Of a stretch of 64,000 nucleotides of DNA, positions 57,268-64,000 are shown piece after piece (the stretch's first letter is position 1; each line of letters starts with the position of its first letter). The position numbers and the translations under genes were made by a program. Below the pieces are notes generated by a model that saw nothing but the letters and a program-made list of their open reading frames with translations, did not search any database and was not told where the DNA came from. The DNA comes from an uncultured Collinsella sp. (lineage in GTDB: Bacteria; Actinomycetota; Coriobacteriia; Coriobacteriales; Coriobacteriaceae), in NCBI GenBank assembly GCA_900549715.1, contig URPK01000008.1:1-64000 (forward strand), given 5' to 3'.

Positions 57268-58731
57268 ATGGCAAACGAAGAGCCTAGTGCAATTATCAAA
57301 GACGCCCGGAGCAACGCGGGCAAATACCGATCTCTCGCCTCGAATACGCTCATATTTACTATTGGAAATGCCCTTGTGAAGCTGATTCAGCTGCTGTTGC
57401 TGCCGCTTTACACTTCTTATATGGCTACGTCCGATTATGGCGTTGCCGAGCTTGTGAACAATCTCTCAGATTTCTTGTATCCGCTGTTTTGCCTGGCTAT
57501 CTATGAGTCTGTCTTTCGTTTTCTCATGGAGAAGGACGCTCCGAAGGAAGAGCTGCTCGGGGGAGGGCTTCTCGTTCTTCTGGTGACAATTCCTGTGGGC
57601 GCATTGGTGTCGGGAGTTGCCTTTACGTTCTTCTCGTACGATCAGGCATGGGGTTGCTATATCCTCGTTCTTGCAGTTTCCGTGAGAATGCTGCTTGCTC
57701 AGTTTGCCCGCGGGTCAGGTGAGGTCACTCGCTTCGCCGCGTCTGGCGTTCTCAACGCCCTTTTCTTACTTCTTTTTGACGTTGTTTTCCTTGTCTTGTT
57801 TGATGGTGGCGTAAGCGGGTATGTTCTCGCACTTGTGCTCGGTAACTGTTGCTCGGCCTGTTACTTGTTTGTGTCTTGCAAAATATGGCGTTGTCTTGGC
57901 AAATTGCCCAATAGGCGTCTCCTGATGCGAATGCTTGCGTATAGCCTGCCGATGCTGCCGAATCAACTTGCTTGGTGGTTTTTAAATATCTTTGGCCGTT
58001 ACGTCATCCTTGCATTTCAGGGTTCGGTTGCTGCCGGCGTCTACACTGCGGCAAGTAAATTTCCCTCTCTGGTTAACTTCATGTCGTCCATTTTTCGTCA
58101 GGCTTGGCAGATATCGGCGGCGAAGGAGATGGACGGCGAGAATGATGGCTCCTATTTTTCCAAGGTGTTCGGCCTATTTTTATCCTTTGTCGTGTGTGGG
58201 AGCTCGCTAGTCATTGCCCTTACCGAGCCGCTTGCGCGTTTGCTCCTCAAGGGTGACTTTTATGAGGGTTGGCATATAGTTCCCATTCTTATGCTTGCAG
58301 CGCTTATCGGTTGCATCTCGGTATTCTTCGAAGCGTTCTATACGGCTGCGGAGCGCACTGGCGCTCTATTTGTTTCATCTGTTGCAGGCGCGGCGGTGAA
58401 TGTTGTCCTTGCGTTTTGCCTCGGTGGCAGTTTTGGGATTTGGGGAGTGCCTTTGGCTACTTTGGCGGGACAGGTCGCTAATGCAGTGGTCCGCATGGTG
58501 GATAGCCGAAGATTCATGAGACTAGATTATGAGGTTGCCTTGCAGGCAGCTTTGGTAGCAGCCGTGATCGTACAGGTGGTGTTGGTATCCATTCTCCCAG
58601 CATCGGCCGGGTTAGTCGCCGGCTTGCTGTTGTTTGCTATTGAGGTTTGCTTGACATGGCGCAGATATGGTGCGGTAACTCGTAGAGTTCTTATGACGCT
58701 TCTGGAGACAATTACGGCCAAGTTGAAATAA
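57268..58731 (+). CDS. polysaccharide flippase (Wzx/MATE-like)
   Basis: 487 residues, about fourteen hydrophobic segments. LIFTIGNALVKLIQLLLLPLYTSYM opens the membrane domain in the pattern of the polysaccharide biosynthesis family; MLPNQLAWWFLNIFGRYVIL marks the middle. It would flip lipid-linked repeat units across the membrane. An AGGGGTG site precedes ATG 57268. Like the polymerase it is AT-rich relative to the locus. It is the last intact gene of the locus. Confidence 0.87.
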   Translation: MANEEPSAIIKDARSNAGKYRSLASNTLIFTIGNALVKLIQLLLLPLYTSYMATSDYGVAELVNNLSDFLYPLFCLAIYESVFRFLMEKDAPKEELLGGGLLVLLVTIPVGALVSGVAFTFFSYDQAWGCYILVLAVSVRMLLAQFARGSGEVTRFAASGVLNALFLLLFDVVFLVLFDGGVSGYVLALVLGNCCSACYLFVSCKIWRCLGKLPNRRLLMRMLAYSLPMLPNQLAWWFLNIFGRYVILAFQGSVAAGVYTAASKFPSLVNFMSSIFRQAWQISAAKEMDGENDGSYFSKVFGLFLSFVVCGSSLVIALTEPLARLLLKGDFYEGWHIVPILMLAALIGCISVFFEAFYTAAERTGALFVSSVAGAAVNVVLAFCLGGSFGIWGVPLATLAGQVANAVVRMVDSRRFMRLDYEVALQAALVAAVIVQVVLVSILPASAGLVAGLLLFAIEVCLTWRRYGAVTRRVLMTLLETITAKLK

Positions 58732-58837
58732 AGGCTGATTTGGGAGATTCGTGCTATCGGATTGATGGCCCCTGAGTTCTCCTTTAAAGTGATTGCTGTG
58801 ATGAGGCCTTGCGACGGTACGTCCGGCTTGGTCCGTG

Positions 58838-58859
58838 GGAACCGCCGAAAGGCGGTTTT
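58838..58859 (+). terminator. intrinsic terminator after the polysaccharide locus
   Basis: AACCGCC-GAAA-GGCGGTT (58840-58857) followed by TT. Confidence 0.75.
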
Positions 58860-58880
58860 CGCGTTTAAGGGGCCCATACG

Positions 58881-59048
58881 GATAAGCTATTTAAATCTAT
58901 TACCGAGCAGATTACTATTCTTGAAAGCCGTGGGCTCGAATGCGATAACGATACTCGTTTAGTTCTGGAGTGCGAGGGGTACTACCCGGTTGTTAACGCA
59001 AAGCCGAGATGTATTACTGTTGCCATTTACTACGCTCATTGGCTCTAA
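58881..59048 (+). pseudogene. fragment resembling the N-terminus of an Abi-family protein
   Basis: In this frame it reads KLFKSITEQITILESRGL, then an acidic stretch and GYYPVVNAK before a stop at 59046. Abi_2-family proteins begin with a similar pattern (a KPFKTIDEQ-type start, LESRG, then an NYY-V/LNG-type motif). No start codon or remainder of the protein is present, so this looks like a relic. The family call is by eye only. Confidence 0.4.
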
Positions 59049-59249
59049 TTGCCCGACATGCCCGAGTGCGACCGCGTCGAAAATATTGGTGTAAGGGTGA
59101 CGCCCCAGCGCCCGTTCAACGAAGAGCGGCCCTCGTCCTAGAATCTGGAATAACCACAAACGCGGTTCTGAGAATCGACAAAGACCGCTTGCGTTTAATG
59201 ATTGGCCGTCGGCGCGTTTACGCCAACATTTCCGGCGTGATCACATTCC

Positions 59250-59274
59250 AACTAGTGCATTTTTTGCACTAGTT
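59250..59274. repeat. 10-bp perfect hairpin with T-rich loop
   Basis: AACTAGTGCA (59250-59259) pairs with 59265-59274 around TTTTT. It may be a terminator of a lost gene. The flanking 59049-59280 sequence otherwise holds only short open frames. Confidence 0.55.
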
Positions 59275-59280
59275 CAAAAC

Positions 59281-59376
59281 GGGGGCACAAGGACGGTCGG
59301 GCGTCGGGTCGAGCACTACGACCTCGACATTATCATTTCGGTTGGCTACCGCGTGAAGTCTCGGCAGGGCGTGTAA
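59281..59376 (+). pseudogene. fragment resembling a RhuM-family protein
   Basis: The frame reads GRRVEHYDLDIIISVGYRV and ends at TAA 59374-59376. The EHYNLD-IISVGYRV pattern is characteristic of RhuM and related phage or toxin-linked proteins. Both ends of the gene are missing. The stretch 59377-59543 shows nothing I can assign. Confidence 0.42.
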
Positions 59377-59543
59377 GTTGACCATTCCTTTCACCGACTG
59401 GCAAAACGATTTACGCCTAATTGTGGACATTGCCTACGCGATTTTCCTTTGCTCCCGCATTGATCTCGCTAAACTGATAACTGCTGCTACCAGGGCATTT
59501 TCTGGTGCACGTTCTATTGGCTCCTGCGAAGATCGGAGCGGGT

Positions 59544-60674
59544 ATGTTTGCTGCCGAGTTCCACACCAGCCGTCATCACATCGCGATCGTCGCCATGGCC
59601 TGCCTATGCGTTCTGCTGGGCGGGCCTTCCTATGCCGCGGGCGCGGAGAGCCTGTTCATCGCGGGCGCGACGTACTACGGGCCCGGCGTGTCGGGCCCCG
59701 GCTGGGCCTGGACCGCTGCCGACCATCTGGAGCTCAACGGCTACACGGGCGACGCCATCGGCGCCGACGGCGACCTGGTCGTGACGCTTGCCGGGCGCAA
59801 CTCGGTGGTCGAGTCGCATGCGCCCGATGCGGACATCACGCAGTGCGGCATGGAGGTGTGGGGCAGCCTGACGCTCCGCGGCACCGGCTCTTTGGCGGCT
59901 TCGGGCTCGCAGTGCGCGATCCACGTCTCGCGGGCGCTCGCGGTGGACGGCTGCGCCGTCGATGCCCGGGCGAACGGGGCAACCGTCACGGACGAGGCCG
60001 TGGCAGGCGTGATCGCCGCACGTATGGCCGTGCGCGGCGGCGGGCGCGTCGTCGCCGCCGGTGCCGCGCCCGCCGCCGGCGTACAGGCTTTCGGTGTGTA
60101 CCTGCAGGACGCGGGCGCCGGCGACGGCTCGGCCGGGCGCGGGCTTTCCGTCGATGTCTCGCGGCTCGATGCGACCGGTGCCGATGGCGGCGTTGCATGC
60201 ACGGGCGGGTCGCTCGTGTCCGCGCGGTTCGTGGCGCCAGCGGGCGGGGCCTTCGGTGCCGGCGGCGTGGTGGATGCCTCCGGGGCCATGGCGCCGCATG
60301 TGGTGGTCGAGCCCCAGGGCGCCACGGCGCCGGCGGGGGAGACCGACGGGCGCGAGGTGCCCGGTGGCGCCGGCGAGCCGGCCGGCGGTGCCGGCCCCGC
60401 CGTTGAGCGGCCCGGTGCCGGGTCCGCGACGGATCCCGTCCTAAAGCCCGCGTCTACGACGCCCAAGACGACCGCGACGACCAAAACGACAGCGATCAAG
60501 ACCGCGGCGTCCACGCCATCCAATGCCAAGAACGCTGACGCTGCCACCGCCACGCTCCCCAAGACTGCCGACAGCAGCTGGATCGCCGCCTCCCTGGCGC
60601 TATTCCTGCTGGGAGCTGCGCTTCTAGGTGTCACACGCCGCTACTCTTGTATTTACGCACGCCGGGAGTCATAA
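59544..60674 (+). CDS. sortase-anchored surface protein (LPXTG-type)
   Basis: 376 residues. A signal peptide (HIAIVAMACLCVLLGGPSYAAGA) is followed by a Gly/Ala-rich body with repeated beta-strand-like segments (VWGSLTLRGTGSLAASGSQ), suggesting a right-handed parallel beta structure. Then comes a proline/threonine/lysine-rich wall-spanning linker and the anchor LPKTAD (about residue 338) with a hydrophobic helix and basic end. ATG 59544 has GGAG upstream; the longer start at 59505 lacks one. Function unknown; GC is higher than its neighbours. Confidence 0.8.
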   Translation: MFAAEFHTSRHHIAIVAMACLCVLLGGPSYAAGAESLFIAGATYYGPGVSGPGWAWTAADHLELNGYTGDAIGADGDLVVTLAGRNSVVESHAPDADITQCGMEVWGSLTLRGTGSLAASGSQCAIHVSRALAVDGCAVDARANGATVTDEAVAGVIAARMAVRGGGRVVAAGAAPAAGVQAFGVYLQDAGAGDGSAGRGLSVDVSRLDATGADGGVACTGGSLVSARFVAPAGGAFGAGGVVDASGAMAPHVVVEPQGATAPAGETDGREVPGGAGEPAGGAGPAVERPGAGSATDPVLKPASTTPKTTATTKTTAIKTAASTPSNAKNADAATATLPKTADSSWIAASLALFLLGAALLGVTRRYSCIYARRES

Positions 60675-60717
60675 AATATGGTTAACTCTGAAATACCAAG
60701 TAAACCAAGGAGGAACA

Positions 60718-60996
60718 ATGGCCACACGGACGATGGAGCCGGTGTCCACGAAGCTGCGCCCCGATGAGAAGCGGGCATTCCTCGAAACGTGCGATAGCAT
60801 CGGTACTTCCCCGAGCAACGCCCTGCGCATGTTCGTCTCCGCGTTCAACAGGCGCGGCGGCTTTCCCTTCGATCCCTCCAACTCCTACGGGTTCAATGCC
60901 GAGACCCTTGCCGCTATGGATGACGCTGCGGCGGGCCGCGTGAGCGGGCCGTACGACACGGTATCCGACATGATCGCCGCCCTCGATGAGAACTAG
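60718..60996 (+). CDS. RelB/DinJ-family antitoxin
   Basis: 92 residues. The N-terminal ribbon-helix-helix reads STKLRPDEKRAFLETCDSIGTSPSNALRMFVSAF, typical of DinJ antitoxins that bind their own operator and neutralise a YafQ-type RNase. The C-terminal half (NAETLAAMDDAAAGRV) would contact the toxin. AGGAGG lies six bases before ATG. The toxin gene starts three bases downstream, the usual order. Confidence 0.86.
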   Translation: MATRTMEPVSTKLRPDEKRAFLETCDSIGTSPSNALRMFVSAFNRRGGFPFDPSNSYGFNAETLAAMDDAAAGRVSGPYDTVSDMIAALDEN

Positions 60997-60999
60997 CCC

Positions 61000-61245
61000 A
61001 TGCTGAAGCTCGAGTTCACTGCCAAATTCAAGAAGGACTACAAGCGGGCGAAGAAGCAGGGCCGTAACATGCGGGTGCTTGAGAATGTGCTCGAGACGCT
61101 CCAACCAGAAGAGGAGCTTCCCGCGCAACTTCACGACCATGAGCTCGTCAGCAACTACAAGGGGCATAGGGAATGCCACCTCGCCCCCGGCTGGCTTCTG
61201 ATATGCCGCGTCGAGGGCGACAGGCTGACGCTGACGGCAACGTGA
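61000..61245 (+). CDS. YafQ-family toxin, apparently truncated before the catalytic histidine
   Basis: 81 residues: LEFTAKFKKDYKRAKKQG at the start, LHDHELVSNYKGHRECHLAPGWLLICRV in the core, all matching YafQ mRNA interferases. The family normally ends with R-TGTH and a short tail carrying the catalytic His. Here TGA 61243-61245 stands where the arginine codon (CGA) is expected, and the same frame continues LGSHTELLD to TGA 61273-61275. The toxin is therefore probably inactive, unless the stop is read through. Confidence 0.8.
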   Translation: MLKLEFTAKFKKDYKRAKKQGRNMRVLENVLETLQPEEELPAQLHDHELVSNYKGHRECHLAPGWLLICRVEGDRLTLTAT

Positions 61246-61358
61246 CTGGGAAGCCATACGGAACTGCTCGATTGAGGGCGTCTTCAGTCCAATCCGTCCT
61301 TTGCAATGCGGCGGTTTCCCAATCTGCATAAATACCGCGAGCAGTAGCGGGCAGGCAC

Positions 61359-61680
61359 TTACCTCCCGCCACTTGTTCGATAGTACTGTCCTGGGTCGTG
61401 CCGGTTTAATCCGACCCATTCGAGAAGCCCCTTTTCGGCAAGGCGCTTCATTCTTCGGAGCCGTTTCTCTGGGCTTCGGCGGACTTGCCAACTCGCGCTT
61501 GGGCACTACCCAGTAAATTACTCAGTAGTGCCTAGTAGATTATCCAGTAGTGCCGTAGCGGCTGTCTGCTTGTAGGGGGCGTTCGGCCCCGAGAACTCGG
61601 CTCGGATGTGCCGCAGCCCCTCCTCTGCATCCAGCCTGTATTCGACCGTGCGGAAGCGCGTCAACGCGATCGCTCTTGGA
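61359..61680 (-). pseudogene. minus-strand coding relics
   Basis: Two separated open stretches on the minus strand look like broken protein ends. One (61359-61451) reads KRLAEKGLLEWVGLNRHDPG, like a winged-helix C-terminus. The other, running from about 61680 to a stop near 61517, includes RFRTVEYRLDAEEGLRHIRA. A 10-base direct repeat CAGTAGTGCC (61523-61532, 61545-61554) lies between them. I cannot name the parent gene. Confidence 0.35.
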
Positions 61681-62781
61681 TTACTGAACCACTGTTAGAT
61701 CGGCCTTTCGTCTACATGTTTTGCTTGTGGGCGTTTTCCCACCTAGTACAACTTGCGCACTTGTTCCGGTAAGCAGCTGATAGCACAGCTCAAGGGGCAA
61801 TGCAGTTTCATTGGTTGCTGTACTAAGTTTTTGCGGCATCTTCGAGAGCAGGGTGATGACCTGCTTATTTACCTCAGACTGTTCTGGAATTATCGCGTTG
61901 GGCTCATCCGTTCTCCATCCTGCCGCGCTTAACTGCTTGAAAAGATTGTGATACTGCCAATCCGTGAGCAGGCCAATGTCGTGTGATCTAAAGATAAATG
62001 CTGCTACAGATACCTTCCATTGCTTTTTATGGGCTACTGCATCCCGCAGACTGAAGCCTCTGGGCGTATATTTCAGCATAGTCGATTTGGGCATTAGGAA
62101 TGCCGAGGCGAACCTGTTCGCCTCGGCCTCGATTTCTTTTGTAGCCGAAGTTCCCATGTCGAGATTTCGATGCATCACTAGATGTCCGAGTTCGTGAGCC
62201 GCATCCATCCTGCGTCGCTCACCACTCTTTGAAGTCGTGAGAAACACATATGGACATTCGGTTCTTGGCTCCCAGTATGAAAAGGCGTCAACTTCGTTTC
62301 CGATTTCTCCGGCAAAGAAAATACGGATACCGTGGCTCTCGAGGAGGGCTAGCAAATTTGGGATAGCGCCTTCTCCCATTTTCCATTCTTTACGAAGCAT
62401 TTCTGCCGCGAGAACGGGGCCTACGCCTTCTATGGTGGGGACGTCTGTTTTTGGTAGGTTGAACTTCGCGTTGCACCAGTCGGATAGTTCCGTCGCGAGC
62501 GTTGCCTCGGCGGTTGCGATGTCTTTTTGGCTTCTTTTTAGCTTTGTTCTTGCTCTAAATGAAATAGCCTTTTCTGGCATGGGCTCCGTTGTATGTAAAT
62601 TAAAAAATGCTTCGGGAAAACGCAGCGCTTGCATCAAGCGCTGCTCGATTTCAGGACTCGGATTAGTAACGTCGTTTTCGTAGTCGGCGATAGACTTGGG
62701 CGTGACCTTTACAAGCTCAGCCAGCTCTTTTTTCGAAAAGCCTCTCAATTTTCGCGCAAGAGTTAGGCGTGTGCCTTCCAT
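61681..62781 (-). CDS. XRE-family regulator fused to an ImmA/IrrE metallopeptidase
   Basis: 366 residues. An N-terminal helix-turn-helix (LTLARKLRGFSKKELAELV, then TPKSIADYEND) is followed by an ImmA/IrrE-type zinc peptidase domain with DAAHELGHLVMH at about residues 193-204. Such proteins cleave repressors in phages and integrative elements or act in stress and toxin-antitoxin control. The gene is AT-rich for this genome. It lies downstream of a 224-residue unknown gene on the same strand, 76 bases apart. Confidence 0.85.
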   Translation of the reverse strand: MEGTRLTLARKLRGFSKKELAELVKVTPKSIADYENDVTNPSPEIEQRLMQALRFPEAFFNLHTTEPMPEKAISFRARTKLKRSQKDIATAEATLATELSDWCNAKFNLPKTDVPTIEGVGPVLAAEMLRKEWKMGEGAIPNLLALLESHGIRIFFAGEIGNEVDAFSYWEPRTECPYVFLTTSKSGERRRMDAAHELGHLVMHRNLDMGTSATKEIEAEANRFASAFLMPKSTMLKYTPRGFSLRDAVAHKKQWKVSVAAFIFRSHDIGLLTDWQYHNLFKQLSAAGWRTDEPNAIIPEQSEVNKQVITLLSKMPQKLSTATNETALPLELCYQLLTGTSAQVVLGGKTPTSKTCRRKADLTVVQ

Positions 62782-62857
62782 TTACTTCCTCATTCGGATA
62801 GTGGGTTCAAAGCGGTTGTCATTTCTAATGATATGGGGGTCCGCATGAACGCTCTGG

Positions 62858-63532
62858 CTAATATCCAACCGCCATATCGGGTTCACTCAGTTCAATGGGC
62901 GAAATGTTGATGGACGGTACCTCTTCGTCAGGCGGGAGCGAAATCTGGACGTTCTGCAGCGGAATGGGATTCATGATGATGCGTTTAATCCATCCGCCGA
63001 CCTGGTTGTTTTCGTCAAAATGTGGCTTCGATAGCTCCATGCGGATCTCCTGACGGTTGCGGTCAACATAGATTACCAGGTACCACAATTTCCCTTCTTG
63101 TTGATCGATGGCGTAATTATCCGGATCGAATAGGGTCATTTGACCGGCTACGATTGATGGTGTCTTGCCCTTCTCTTTTAGTTTTGGGCCAAAACCGCCT
63201 TTTATGCCAGTTGAGGGACTGCCTGTGGCAACGGTAATTTTGACGGACCTATCAGGTGAAATCGTATAGGGGAGGTTTGCTACGTTTTCTGACTTCCAGC
63301 CCTTTTCTGCCATCAGCTCACGAAATTTGGCAGTTGAGTTGTGATACATAGAAGTGCCGCGTGCCGTCGGGACAAGATGACCGTTATCCATGATGGTCGT
63401 GAAGTCCCGTGCATATTCTAGCGCCTCTCTGAACACATCTTCGGAAAGATCCGGATGCACATCAGAAGGGCTTGCAAAGCAAGGTCGGTGGTGGCCCTTT
63501 GGCGTTAAACTGGCATGTTGGTGAGCTAACAT
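62858..63532 (-). CDS. hypothetical protein upstream of the XRE-ImmA gene
   Basis: 224 residues, soluble, no family recognised. It has LSEDVFREALEYARDFTTIM in the N-terminal part, then a beta-rich middle (KLWYLVIYVDRNRQEIRMELS) and an acidic C-terminus ending in PIELSEPDMAVGY. GGAG lies four bases before the ATG. Same strand and similar composition as the XRE-ImmA gene suggest a two-gene unit, possibly a peptidase and its target or partner. Confidence 0.7.
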   Translation of the reverse strand: MLAHQHASLTPKGHHRPCFASPSDVHPDLSEDVFREALEYARDFTTIMDNGHLVPTARGTSMYHNSTAKFRELMAEKGWKSENVANLPYTISPDRSVKITVATGSPSTGIKGGFGPKLKEKGKTPSIVAGQMTLFDPDNYAIDQQEGKLWYLVIYVDRNRQEIRMELSKPHFDENNQVGGWIKRIIMNPIPLQNVQISLPPDEEVPSINISPIELSEPDMAVGY

Positions 63533-63544
63533 TCATCTCCAATC

Positions 63545-63588
63545 AACTACATTTTCTAGACCTAATTCTAGGTCTAGAAAATGTAGTT
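63545..63588. repeat. 20-bp perfect palindromic hairpin
   Basis: Arms 63545-63564 and 63569-63588 are exact reverse complements around ATTC, and contain TCTAGACC/GGTCTAGA. It lies 12 bases upstream of the 224-residue gene, so it is either in its 5' leader or its promoter. Confidence 0.85.
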
Positions 63589-63694
63589 AGCAAGTAGCTT
63601 TACGGTTTGGATTAATGACCTCTATTCGGCGATCCTGTTTTGGCGTTCGGCGGCTTTTGGGTTTCGGTCGATAGCGCCCCCTCCTCTTCTGTGA

Positions 63695-64000
63695 ATGATT
63701 CCAACTTCACTTTGCTTGTTTGGGGGCGTTCAAATGGCAATCTGCTGCCTGATGAAGCTTTTTGATAGTGGTGAATTGTTGGCATATATGCTGCGCTTAC
63801 AATTGCTTTCTGTGGGCGTATTCTTTGGCTGCATATTGGTGCTTTTCGCGGCATCCTATTTTCTATCGGGAGGCAAGATGAAGGAAGGCTTTAAGAAACG
63901 GCTAGGCAAAACCTTTGCCTTTAGTAAGAAGACTGCCAATCTATTTATAGCTAGTCTGGTCATTATCTTTCTTCCACCACTTGTTATAGCGTTCCTGTAT
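63695..64000 (+). CDS. membrane protein, cut by the window end
   Basis: An open frame from ATG 63695 to the end, with hydrophobic segments LLSVGVFFGCILVLFAAS and LFIASLVIIFLPPLVIAF separated by a basic stretch (GFKKRLGKTFAFSKK). A second start, ATG 63878, has GGGAGG four bases upstream and would leave only the last segment as an N-terminal helix. The product is not recognised; the rest lies outside the window. Confidence 0.45.
   Translation, partial: MIPTSLCLFGGVQMAICCLMKLFDSGELLAYMLRLQLLSVGVFFGCILVLFAASYFLSGGKMKEGFKKRLGKTFAFSKKTANLFIASLVIIFLPPLVIAFLY

Noticed and set aside
59378..60406. 342-residue frame overlapping the surface protein
   Set aside because: After its first 50 residues it is an arginine-rich shadow of the sortase-anchored gene; no binding site.
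61243..61245. Selenocysteine insertion at the internal TGA of the YafQ-like gene
   Set aside because: The family has arginine, not cysteine, at this position, so a CGA to TGA mutation is simpler.
63612..63854. 80-residue minus-strand ORF
   Set aside because: Low-complexity composition, no binding site, and it overlaps a more convincing membrane-protein frame on the plus strand.

Overview
The window reads as a chromosomal segment of a high-GC Coriobacteriia bacterium, most likely Collinsella or a close relative. The signs are the GC-rich, third-position-biased coding, the anaerobic gene content (double-cubane-cluster reductases with their activase, selenium metabolism, molybdenum hydroxylase, GlpA/FAD/DUF1667 operon) and many intergenic hairpin repeats. 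This placement is an inference from content; no database search was possible.

Layout. 1-3.8 kb: xanthine phosphoribosyltransferase (xpt), a small GGQ release-factor-like protein, a lipid kinase and a ClC channel. 3.9-9.4 kb: molybdenum block moeA-mogA, then modABC with an unusually long ModB. 9.5-13.4 kb: two leader ORFs, two paralogous double-cubane/HgdB-type reductases and an HgdC-type activase. 13.4-16.6 kb: selenium operon selD (in-frame TGA read as selenocysteine), yedF, DUF3343 and a cysteine desulfurase. 16.6-23.2 kb: BrnQ, tRNA-Pro, tRNA-Gly, a formate/nitrite channel, selA-selB and tRNA-Sec, so a complete Sec-decoding set lies within 10 kb. 23.4-28.7 kb: glutamate dehydrogenase and a molybdenum hydroxylase (FAD subunit plus fused 2Fe-2S/Mo subunit) that may use Mo, Se or both from the preceding modules. 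28.8-37 kb: tRNA-Leu, tig-clpP-clpX, valS, folC. 37.3-41.8 kb (minus strand): an M24 peptidase and a GlpA-like/FAD oxidoreductase/DUF1667 operon.

41.9-42.5 kb holds the most striking non-coding feature: fourteen 16-bp arms in strictly alternating orientation, forming seven dyads at an 80-bp period (the first step is 81). A membrane zinc-ribbon protein and thrS follow.

45.3-58.7 kb is a surface-polysaccharide locus: NusG-paralogue antiterminator, initiating phosphoglycosyltransferase, glycosyltransferases, pyruvyl transferase, an unrecognised protein paired with a Clp-D2-like AAA+ ATPase, a MenD-like ThDP enzyme with an SDR, DUF1919, Wzy-like polymerase and Wzx-like flippase. Its last two genes are clearly more AT-rich than the rest. 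58.7-64 kb is an accessory zone: gene remnants, a sortase-anchored protein, a RelB/YafQ-like toxin-antitoxin pair with the toxin apparently truncated at its active site, a XRE-ImmA/IrrE protein with an unknown partner, a 20-bp perfect palindrome and a membrane protein cut by the window edge.

Several families of intergenic inverted repeats, many sharing a GGGAC core, recur in several copies and act as terminators in some places.
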